In this document: positions 8,440 through 14,863 of the stretch, one piece after another
How the letters are laid out: every line of letters starts with the position of its first letter
Position numbering within the stretch: the first letter of the stretch is position 1
Source of the DNA: UBA822 sp036336795
GTDB lineage: Bacteria > Gemmatimonadota > Gemmatimonadetes > Longimicrobiales > Gaopeijiaceae
Direction: 5' to 3'
NCBI GenBank assembly: GCA_036336795.1
Contig: JAYZFL010000034.1
Location: 1-33,764, forward strand
DNA: 33,764 nucleotides
Position numbers and translations under genes: made by a program
The notes under the pieces: generated by a model
The model's database searches: none
What the model was told of the DNA's origin: nothing
Seen by the model: the letters and a program-made list of their open reading frames with translations, nothing else

Positions 8440-8520
8440 GAGTTTTGACAAGGTTGAGATGGATATCCTAATTAGACCAAATTGGTTTGACATGTACTTA
8501 AAAACTATGGGTCAAAAATT
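8440..8520 (+). promoter_or_regulatory. AT-rich likely promoter region before the leader ORF and EamA gene
   Basis: This is the most AT-rich part of the 240-nt gap between the small minus-strand gene and the transporter. It contains two exact TTGACA hexamers, at 8445-8450 and 8487-8492. The possible -10 sequences (for example TAATTA after the first) are imperfect and the spacing is not ideal, so I give a region and not a precise promoter. The remaining gap sequence (8352-8440) shows nothing I can name. Confidence 0.35.
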
Positions 8521-8535
8521 GGAAGAACAAAGGTC

Positions 8536-8598
8536 ATGAACTTCCTCCATTTCCGGGTGAGAATTCGCTGTGTCACGGCCGCGGTCACAGAACCGTGA
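8536..8598 (+). CDS. Possible 20-codon leader ORF overlapping the EamA start
   Basis: ATG at 8536 opens a frame encoding MNFLHFRVRIRCVTAAVTEP and ends in TGA at 8596-8598. Purine-rich GGAAG and AAAGG lie just upstream. Its stop overlaps the transporter start as GTGA, the arrangement used for translational coupling. The peptide is basic (three Arg) and has no run of one amino acid as in classic attenuation leaders. It could be a real leader peptide, a device that delivers ribosomes to the hairpin-covered GTG, or chance. Confidence 0.4.
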   Translation: MNFLHFRVRIRCVTAAVTEP

Positions 8599-8604
8599 CC
8601 GCGG
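8572..8604 (+). repeat. Two overlapping inverted repeats covering the EamA start codon
   Basis: CCGCGGTCAC (8579-8588) pairs perfectly with GTGACCGCGG (8595-8604) around a 6-nt loop; the right arm contains the GTG start at 8595. A second pair, GTCACGG (8572-8578) with CCGTGAC (8593-8599), uses part of the same right arm, so the two stems exclude one another. The structure could hide or expose the start codon in RNA, or be a DNA operator. Confidence 0.55.
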
Positions 8605-9539
8605 TGCAACCGCACTTACAAGACCCTAGCCGCAAGTTCTTTCTGCTACGTACAGATCTCGCGCTCTTCATGATGTGTGTCATATGGGGCGTAAATTTCT
8701 CAGTTATCAAGATCGCCCTGGATGAATTCGAACCTCTCGCGTTCAATGCACTTCGGTTCCCCCTAGCTGCAGCAACGTTGTTTGTGATGCTCAGGTTGAA
8801 AGGCCCTATCCCACTTCCGAAGCGTGAACATTGGGTCCGTATCATAGTTCTCGGCCTACTCGCAAATGTTGTTTACCAGTTTTTCTTCATTTTCGGCATT
8901 GATCTTACGCTGGCGGGGAACGCAAGTCTCATGTTGGCAACGACACCGGTTTGGACGCTAATTCTGGTCACTGTGATAGGTCACGAACACCACACAACTG
9001 CCGTGTGGCTCGGAGTAGGTGCCACTCTGGTCGGCATGGTTCTTGTCGTTGTGGGCAGTGGTAATGCGCTGGGGTTTGGAGAAGGACCCCTCCGAGGTGA
9101 TTTGCTGCTCATGGCCGCAGCCATCATATGGGCTATCTACACAGTCGGAAGCCAAAACCTCACCCGTCACTATGGAGCTTTGGCAGTAACCTCGTGGACT
9201 CTTTGGGTCGGGACTATAGGGCTCGTGGCCTTAGGTGCTAGCTCGGTCGTGAAAATGGATCTCGCGGGCATCTCGTTAACGGCTTGGCTGGGCGTGGGCT
9301 ACGCTGGCATCTTGGCAATCGCCGTCGCCTACCTCATTTGGAACTACGGCCTGGAACATATCGGCGCTCCTCGCACCGCAGCCTTTTCGAACTTGGTCCC
9401 TGTCATGGCGCTGATTACTGCAACAGTTTGGCTGTCGGAACGGCCTTCTCCGCTGCAGATTTTCGGAGCCGCCATCATCATCGGAGGCGTTTGGCTCGCG
9501 CGGGTGGCAGGGGTCAAAGAGAGTACTGGTAAGGTCTGA
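8595..9539 (+). CDS. EamA/DMT-superfamily transporter
   Basis: A 314-residue inner-membrane protein with about ten hydrophobic helices in two EamA repeats. The first repeat starts at DLALFMMCVIWGVNFSVIK, with the family's W-G-x-N/S-F signature. The second contains LRGDLLLMAAAIIWAIYTVG and ends near PSPLQIFGAAIIIGGVWLAR. Members usually export amino acids or other metabolites, or take up nucleotide sugars; the substrate cannot be told from sequence. The GTG start is the only early start that keeps the whole first helix with its cytoplasmic lead. It overlaps the leader ORF by 4 nt and lies inside a strong inverted repeat, so translational control is likely. It ends 3 nt from the convergent small membrane-protein gene. 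Confidence 0.9.
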   Translation: MTAVQPHLQDPSRKFFLLRTDLALFMMCVIWGVNFSVIKIALDEFEPLAFNALRFPLAAATLFVMLRLKGPIPLPKREHWVRIIVLGLLANVVYQFFFIFGIDLTLAGNASLMLATTPVWTLILVTVIGHEHHTTAVWLGVGATLVGMVLVVVGSGNALGFGEGPLRGDLLLMAAAIIWAIYTVGSQNLTRHYGALAVTSWTLWVGTIGLVALGASSVVKMDLAGISLTAWLGVGYAGILAIAVAYLIWNYGLEHIGAPRTAAFSNLVPVMALITATVWLSERPSPLQIFGAAIIIGGVWLARVAGVKESTGKV

Positions 9540-9542
9540 AGA

Positions 9543-9962
9543 TCAACCCTTTGATCCCAACTCAAATTTCCCGTGATGCATGACCTCGGGGAACTCGTAA
9601 ACAATTATTCCCTGATTGGTCACTTCCGAGCGCACTCGGAGCCCATCGTCCATGGACTCGAGCACTTTTTCTGCCCCCCTGAGGGAGAGATCCAATGCCG
9701 CAGCCGCTTCGGTGACAGTGAGGGTGCCGCCCTTCTCGGTCGCGAGAAGTAGCACGGAGCGCTGAAGCTTCGTCATGAGTGCTTGGCGGTGATCCTGGCG
9801 AGCCTTGAGTCCCCACCAGATCGTCGCCATTCCTCCTGCACCCACTACGCTTCCGACGGCCGCGATGATCGCTCCCGATCCGGCGAATCCGATGGAGATT
9901 AACAGTGTCGCGACAAGCACCATGGCCACACCCAGAACGCGACGAACCATGCCACCTCTCAT
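9543..9962 (-). CDS. Membrane protein with a C-terminal winged-helix-like domain
   Basis: A 139-residue protein. Residues about 6-50 hold two hydrophobic helices (VLGVAMVLVATLLISIGFAG and GAIIAAVGSVVGAGGMATIW). The soluble C-terminus, from KLQRSVLLLATEKGGTLTVT through EAAAALDLSLRGAEKVLESM, has the spacing of a winged helix-turn-helix as in 'domain of membrane-anchored regulators', followed by a beta wing (QGIIVYEFPEV). It might bind DNA from the membrane or simply be a fold resemblance. Two starts are possible: the ATG at 9962 with GGAG upstream, and an ATG four codons later with GAGGTGGC upstream. It overlaps the preceding gene as ATGA, so the two genes form a small operon. Confidence 0.7.
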   Translation of the reverse strand: MRGGMVRRVLGVAMVLVATLLISIGFAGSGAIIAAVGSVVGAGGMATIWWGLKARQDHRQALMTKLQRSVLLLATEKGGTLTVTEAAAALDLSLRGAEKVLESMDDGLRVRSEVTNQGIIVYEFPEVMHHGKFELGSKG

Positions 9963-10198
9963 CGGGGATTCTCCAAATAAACACTCGACACTAACGCGAT
10001 ATTCTTGCCAAGGACCTCAGCCTGAGGATCGGACTTCCGGTCAACCTGATCAGCGGCAGTGGAGAGAAAGATCAGAAGGAATGTGGAGTTGAGAACAAAG
10101 TGTCCGATGGCGGGTTGCATGATATCGGTGATCATGGTGCTGAAACGATCCTCGACGCCCGGTGTTGAAAGAGTGATCGTACCGAGTTTCTTAGACAT
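9959..10198 (-). CDS. Small single-span membrane protein, 79 aa
   Basis: Begins MSKKLGTITLSTPGVEDRFS and has one hydrophobic segment around IGHFVLNSTFLLIFLSTAAD. The rest is short and polar (QVDRKSDPQAEVLGK). I recognise no family. The start at 10198 has AGGTG about 7 nt upstream, which is better than the upstream Met at 10246. It overlaps the next gene by 4 nt (ATGA), so the two products are probably made together and may form one membrane complex. It is divergent from the outer-membrane barrel gene, with an 80-nt gap between the starts. Confidence 0.6.
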   Translation of the reverse strand: MSKKLGTITLSTPGVEDRFSTMITDIMQPAIGHFVLNSTFLLIFLSTAADQVDRKSDPQAEVLGKNIALVSSVYLENPR

Positions 10199-10278
10199 GA
10201 CGCACCTGGCTTTTATCAATCTGTCCGACCAAATAGCGATCATCAATTTCTTCCTGTAAAGACTTTATAACTACCTTC

Positions 10279-10980
10279 ATGCGATTCCCAAGAATAATCT
10301 CCGCAATAAATCTGATCATCATCGTGATGCACAGTTCGACTGCTGCCGGCCAGGTGATACCCTCGGCCTACAAGTTTATCGAAATGAGACAAGAAGTTGG
10401 AGCATTCGCAGGTAAGGCGAACCTAGGCAAGGGGCAACTCGGCCTTGATCCCAGCTCAGCCTCCGTCGTAGGCGTGCGTTGGTCGCTCGATGTCGGGAGC
10501 GCGCTCTCTCTCGAAGCCGACGGTTCCATATTTCTGGCAGAAAGAGACGTCTTGGACCTATCGAGAGCCGAAAACGATCGTGTCATCGGACAATCGGATA
10601 TGACCATCGTCCTATTGGACGTGCGACTACGTCTTAATCTTACCGGTCACCGAACGTGGCATGGAATTCAGCCCTACGTTGCCTTCGGAGCAGGGATAGC
10701 GGGAGAAGGTGGAGTGGACCGCACGTTGGAGGAGTCGGTACTGATGCCCCAGGACCAGCGTTTCGACTTCGGGAATCGCTTTACAGCGACCCTCGCCTCT
10801 GGCCTAAGCCTCGACCTTTCCGAACGGTTCTCTCTCCGGGCCGACGGCCTCTTTAGCCTCTGGAAGATGGGAACCCCTACCGGCTGGCTCACTGTCGATG
10901 TCGATCCCCTTCACACAAACCCGCAAGGCGAATGGCTCGCAGGTAAAAGCGTCTTGTTCAGTATAGGCTGGCGCTACTGA
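10279..10980 (+). CDS. Predicted outer-membrane beta-barrel protein
   Basis: A 233-residue protein with a cleavable signal peptide (RIISAINLIIIVMHSSTAAG, likely cut near the A-A-G). Alternating hydrophobic/polar beta strands follow, for example SVVGVRWSLDVGSALSLEAD, MTIVLLDVRLRLNL, IQPYVAFGAGIAG and RFTATLASGLSLDLSERFSL. The C-terminus ends in VLFSIGWRY, the aromatic terminal strand recognised by the BAM machinery. It looks like a small OmpA/OmpW-sized barrel of about eight strands; the ligand is unknown. The ATG has no obvious Shine-Dalgarno. It sits 8 nt before moeA on the same strand and may share its transcript, though no functional link is evident. Confidence 0.8.
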   Translation: MRFPRIISAINLIIIVMHSSTAAGQVIPSAYKFIEMRQEVGAFAGKANLGKGQLGLDPSSASVVGVRWSLDVGSALSLEADGSIFLAERDVLDLSRAENDRVIGQSDMTIVLLDVRLRLNLTGHRTWHGIQPYVAFGAGIAGEGGVDRTLEESVLMPQDQRFDFGNRFTATLASGLSLDLSERFSLRADGLFSLWKMGTPTGWLTVDVDPLHTNPQGEWLAGKSVLFSIGWRY

Positions 10981-10988
10981 GACCCGAA

Positions 10989-12296
10989 ATGAGTAATTTT
11001 GAAAGCAGATCCGCAGATTGGCTCCCCTGTTCGATCGCCCAGCAGCGGATCCTTCAAGCAGCCTCTCCACTTGCCCAAGAAGACGTAGTTCTGTCCGAGG
11101 CGCTCGGACGCGCACTGGCTGCCGATGTCACTGCGTCCACGTCACTTCCACCCTGGGACAACAGTGCCATGGATGGTTACGCTGTCAAGGGTGCTGACGT
11201 GGTGGGCGCGACGAAGGATCAACCGGTTGATCTGGTCGTGACGGGAGTTGTCCACGCAGGCAACCGCTTCAAAGGATCAGTGCGATTGGGTCAAGCGGTG
11301 CGCATCATGACCGGCGGCCCTGTGCCCGAGGGCGCCGATACTGTAATCCGTGTTGAAGATACGGACCGTGAGGATATTAACCCAGGTAGGGTTGTGATAT
11401 TCTCCGACCGTGATTACGCCCGAAATGTTCGGCCCGGGGGACAGGATTGGGTAGTGGGCTCCACGGTGCTTCGAGCGGGCACCAGTATCGGTCCAGGGCA
11501 CATCGGCGTGTTGGCTGCAGCCCGGGCATCTGAAGTAACGGTGAGACGAAAACCTACAGTAGCGATCATCACAAGCGGCGATGAGCTAACGGAACTTGAC
11601 GCACCTTCCCTTGACGAGGATCGGATCCCCGAAAGTAATAGTCATTTGATTGCGGCAGCCGTACGTGACGCCGGAGCTTTACCATTGCGTCTAGGTATCG
11701 CCAAGGACGACCCACAGGATGTGGGCTGTTACGTCGAACGAGCCGGCAGCGCAGACGTGTTGGTCACGATCGGGGGTGCTTCCATGGGTGAAGCCGACCT
11801 CTTCAAGAGGGTCCTTGACGATGCTGGAATCCGAATCGACTTCTGGAGAGTAAAGATCCGACCCGGAAGTCCCATTAGCTTCGGTCACCTCCCTCGAGGG
11901 ACAGTTGCGCCCCAGCCGGTTTTCGGATTGCCGGGAAACCCTGCATCCACCTTTGTAACGTTTGAAGTCTTCGTGCGGCCATTCCTCTTGGCGCTCGCAG
12001 GCCATACGCGGATCCTTCGGCCTGTGATCACTGCACGGGCCGGTGCCGATCTTACGGTCCCTAAGAATGTCACAGGTTTTCTACGAGTTCGGTTAGCACA
12101 AGCCGATGGGCTTCTCAACGCTTTTATTACGGGCTCGCAGGGATCCGGCTTAGTGACGAGCCTCGGCACAGCGGATGGTTTAGCAATCGTTCCGGAAGGG
12201 ATCGCGACGATTGCAAGAGGCTCCTCAGTGGAAGTGATGGTTCTGAACAACGCAGTAGGCTTCTCCGACGACTCTCAACCGGATAATCCTGCGTAA
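10989..12296 (+). CDS. moeA: Molybdopterin molybdenumtransferase
   Basis: Inserts molybdate into adenylylated molybdopterin, the last common step of molybdenum-cofactor synthesis, in the cytosol. The product is 435 residues. MoeA domains are in order: LPPWDNSAMDGYAVKG (about 53-68), RIMTGGPVPEGADTVIRVED (105-124), the MoCF-binding part with TSGDEL, GGASMGEADLF (262-272), RPGSPISFG and LPGNPAS (314-320), then the C-terminal beta domain. Key residues of the family look intact. No other Moco genes and no Moco riboswitch lie in the window. The start follows the barrel gene by 8 nt with a weak ribosome-binding site. It converges on etfA. Confidence 0.95.
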   Translation: MSNFESRSADWLPCSIAQQRILQAASPLAQEDVVLSEALGRALAADVTASTSLPPWDNSAMDGYAVKGADVVGATKDQPVDLVVTGVVHAGNRFKGSVRLGQAVRIMTGGPVPEGADTVIRVEDTDREDINPGRVVIFSDRDYARNVRPGGQDWVVGSTVLRAGTSIGPGHIGVLAAARASEVTVRRKPTVAIITSGDELTELDAPSLDEDRIPESNSHLIAAAVRDAGALPLRLGIAKDDPQDVGCYVERAGSADVLVTIGGASMGEADLFKRVLDDAGIRIDFWRVKIRPGSPISFGHLPRGTVAPQPVFGLPGNPASTFVTFEVFVRPFLLALAGHTRILRPVITARAGADLTVPKNVTGFLRVRLAQADGLLNAFITGSQGSGLVTSLGTADGLAIVPEGIATIARGSSVEVMVLNNAVGFSDDSQPDNPA

Positions 12297-12328
12297 GGAT
12301 ACCGTCGCCCCTCAAGCTTCCGCTCAGT

Positions 12329-12375
12329 GCTGAACCGAGTCGGGGACAATCGCCTCAATCCTTTCTCGGCTTAGC
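12329..12375. terminator. Possible bidirectional terminator between moeA and etfA
   Basis: GCTGAACCGAG (12329-12339) can pair with CTCGGCTTAGC (12365-12375), with one mismatch and one G-T pair, in the 88-nt gap between two convergent genes. The loop is long (25 nt) and there is no clear U-tract, so this is a weak candidate supported mainly by position. Confidence 0.3.
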
Positions 12376-12384
12376 ACACAACCA

Positions 12385-13371
12385 TCAGCCATTTGAACAG
12401 TAGTCCGAGATCTCCTCAGTCAGCCTTGGCAAAACCTCGAAGGCATCGCCGATGATGCCATAGTCTGCGACGCCAAAAATCGGCGCATCAGCGTCCTTGT
12501 TGACCGCTACAATCGTCTGCGCAGTTCTCATTCCAGCGAGATGCTGGATCGCACCTGAAATCCCAATTGCGAAGTACAGCTTCGGGGCTACCGTCTTACC
12601 CGTTTGTCCAACCTGCTCGCCATGAGGCCGCCATCCAGCATCCACCACGGCTCTCGAAGCACCCAACGCCGCATCAGAACCGAGAGCATCTCGAAGCGCC
12701 TCCAGCAGAGTCCAGTGCTCTGCTCCCCTCATCCCTCGACCACCCGATACGACAATGCTCGCCTCTGACACGTCCATAGTGCCACCGCGAGAGGCCTGGA
12801 ACTCGATGACGCGCGAGCGACCGGCGCCTTTGACCGGCGGAGTCATGATTTGGACTTTTCCGCTTGCTGGGGACTCGGCGACGCCAAAAGCATTTAATCG
12901 TAACGACATCACCGTGGGAAAACCTTGAAACTTGATGCGAGCAAAAGCTTTCCCACCGTATACAGGACGCACGGCTACAAGCGTACCATCCTCGACGTCC
13001 AGACGCGTAATATCGGACGCCAGGGAAGTATCAAGGAGAGCTGCCACCCGCGGCGCTAAGTCCTTACCCCTAGCCGTCGCAGGAAAAAGGATCGCATCGT
13101 AGTTACCTGAACGGGCCACTTCAGCAACTACCGGAGCATAGACCTCAGGTATGTAGTGGGTCAGGGACTCATCCCGTGCAACCCAAACCATCTCTGCTCC
13201 GTACGCCCCTAGCCCACTCGCGTCCTTCCCAGTTCCGTCCCCCCCTAGGATTAACGCGTGTGCCGAACCTCCAAGCTTGGCGGCGCGGGACGCGGCCACA
13301 GATACGATCTCGAGTGCGACCCCACGTATCTCCCCATCCTGTTGATCAGCAAAGGCAAGTATGTCGCCCAT
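12385..13371 (-). CDS. etfA: Electron transfer flavoprotein, alpha subunit
   Basis: Binds FAD and, with EtfB, accepts electrons from acyl-CoA and related dehydrogenases and passes them to the quinone pool. The product is 328 residues, the usual size. The N-terminal nucleotide-binding-like domain (ILAFADQQDGEIRGVALEIV) is followed by the C-terminal FAD domain. That domain has VVSGGRGMRGAEHW, GASRAVVDAGWRPHGEQVGQ, KLYFAIGISGAIQHLAGM and VNKDADAPIFGVADYGIIGD, the signature of the family. GGAG lies about 7 nt before the ATG. It follows etfB by 48 nt in the same direction. No ETF-ubiquinone oxidoreductase or acyl-CoA dehydrogenase gene is nearby. Confidence 0.96.
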   Translation of the reverse strand: MGDILAFADQQDGEIRGVALEIVSVAASRAAKLGGSAHALILGGDGTGKDASGLGAYGAEMVWVARDESLTHYIPEVYAPVVAEVARSGNYDAILFPATARGKDLAPRVAALLDTSLASDITRLDVEDGTLVAVRPVYGGKAFARIKFQGFPTVMSLRLNAFGVAESPASGKVQIMTPPVKGAGRSRVIEFQASRGGTMDVSEASIVVSGGRGMRGAEHWTLLEALRDALGSDAALGASRAVVDAGWRPHGEQVGQTGKTVAPKLYFAIGISGAIQHLAGMRTAQTIVAVNKDADAPIFGVADYGIIGDAFEVLPRLTEEISDYCSNG

Positions 13372-13419
13372 TCCATTGCTCCGATGTTGTCTTTGATATA
13401 GTACCTTTAACGGCCCGGG

Positions 13420-14169
13420 TCAGAGCGCATTGGCTTCTTCACGAAGAGCCCGCACCAATTCCGGAACAGCGTCGGCACCTTCTCCGACAATCCGACCCTG
13501 AGCTCGTTCGGGTGGATACTCAAGCCGGTCAATTGTCAGTTTGCTCTCCACCAACTCGGCATCTTTCACCTCAAGGGGCTTCTTTTTCGCTGCCATGATC
13601 CCCTTTAACGAAGCGTACCGAGGTTCAAACTCTCCCTTGGTAATAGTCACGACAGCCGGTAGATCGAGCTCCACAACTTCCACACCACCCTCCACCTCCC
13701 GCCGACACACAATCGTGTCGTTATCAAGATTGAAATCCGACACGTTGGATGCACACGGACGCCCAAGTAACGTCGCGACCATGGGCCCGACCTGCTGTTG
13801 ATCGACATCGCCCGACCTGACACCGAACAACACCAAGGGCGGGTCGTGCTTCTCAAGCTCAGCAGCTAAGACCTTCGCGGTAGCAAGGCCGTCCACTGTT
13901 ACCGTTCCCTGGAGGAGGATCGCGGCGTCAGCCCCGACAGCCAATGCGCCCCGCAATGTTTCTTTAGAACTCTCATCACCGAGAGTGAGCACTCTCACCT
14001 CACCTTTGCCACTCTCTTCCTTCGTACGGAGTGCCGCCTCAAGCGCAAACTCATCATATGGGCTCATAATATATTTGACACCGTCAGACTCGATGGAATT
14101 CCCACTTTCGGTAATCCGGACGCGCGTCTCAGTGTCAGGAACTCTCTTCACGCATACGATTATATCCAC
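13420..14169 (-). CDS. etfB: Electron transfer flavoprotein, beta subunit
   Basis: Partner of EtfA in the soluble ETF heterodimer; it carries the AMP site and the docking loop for dehydrogenases. The product is 249 residues. Family features are the start MDIIVCVKRVPDTETRVRI, YIMSPYDEFALEAALRTKE, VRVLTLGDESSKETLRGALA and the later VEGGVEVVELDLPAVVTITK. The GTG start has AAGGT at about 6 nt. It begins only 4 nt after the end of the DNA glycosylase gene, so it is probably co-transcribed with that gene and the NYN-domain gene upstream, an unusual set of partners. Confidence 0.96.
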   Translation of the reverse strand: MDIIVCVKRVPDTETRVRITESGNSIESDGVKYIMSPYDEFALEAALRTKEESGKGEVRVLTLGDESSKETLRGALAVGADAAILLQGTVTVDGLATAKVLAAELEKHDPPLVLFGVRSGDVDQQQVGPMVATLLGRPCASNVSDFNLDNDTIVCRREVEGGVEVVELDLPAVVTITKGEFEPRYASLKGIMAAKKKPLEVKDAELVESKLTIDRLEYPPERAQGRIVGEGADAVPELVRALREEANAL

Positions 14170-14173
14170 TCTA

Positions 14174-14863
14174 TTACCTTAATCCTCTTGCATTCAAAGG
14201 TTTTTGTGACCTTCGGGATACCGACGTATTCCCACGAATCGAGAATCGAAGTGGCCAGTCTACTGCTCGACTGACACCGATTCTAGGTGAAACTTCTACT
14301 TGATCTTCCTCCACAAACCAGCCCGGAAGCAATCTTAGAGGGGACAGAGAAAGATGGTGCCCATTGAGTGCACCGGTAATGCCGAAGGCCTGTCCGAGGC
14401 GACCCGGTCCCGAGGCAAGATCCCGGTTCCGGTTCCTTCTCTCTACCATAACATCAACGCCTTCTAGCGGATCCGCCGCCCTCACCAGGATAGCAGAGGG
14501 TTCGCCCACGGATCCCGTGACGACGTTCAGACACCAATGTACCCCGTAGCTGAGATACACATAGGCGATCCCCGACCGACCGAACATCGTTTCGTTTCTC
14601 CGAGTTCTGCCGATTCGGCTTGCAGCGTGCGACGCGGGATCCTCTGTCCCAACATAGGCTTCGACCTCCACGATCACCCCGACCGTTCGCTTTTCATCCA
14701 CAGTAGAGACCAGCTTCGTGCCTAAGAGATCAGGGGCAACGAGCTCCGCAGAACGCTCGAAAAAACTTGGAGTGAAGGTCTCCTCGACCGGAGTTCCAGC
14801 CCAAGGGCTCGCGGTTGTGGGCAGTGCCCCACCTGACCCGCCGATGGAGACAGTCGGAATCAG
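14174..14863 (-). CDS. mpg: 3-methyladenine (alkyladenine) DNA glycosylase, apparent CTG start
   Basis: Removes alkylated purines from DNA by base flipping (AAG/MPG fold). The catalytic Glu lies in VIVEVEAYVGTEDPASHAA, followed by NETMFGRSGIAYVYLSYGVH and ASGPGRLGQAFGIT. The first ATG/GTG/TTG in frame is the GTG at 14701, but family homology clearly continues upstream: TPSFFERSAELVAPDLLGTK then LVST, the normal N-terminus. Upstream codons contain no ATG, GTG or TTG before the TAA at 14875. The best start is CTG at 14863: it overlaps the TGA of the preceding gene as CTGA and has AAGGAG just upstream. That gives 229 residues. A lost start through mutation or sequencing error is the alternative. 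Confidence 0.85.
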   Translation of the reverse strand: MIPTVSIGGSGGALPTTASPWAGTPVEETFTPSFFERSAELVAPDLLGTKLVSTVDEKRTVGVIVEVEAYVGTEDPASHAASRIGRTRRNETMFGRSGIAYVYLSYGVHWCLNVVTGSVGEPSAILVRAADPLEGVDVMVERRNRNRDLASGPGRLGQAFGITGALNGHHLSLSPLRLLPGWFVEEDQVEVSPRIGVSRAVDWPLRFSIRGNTSVSRRSQKPLNARGLR

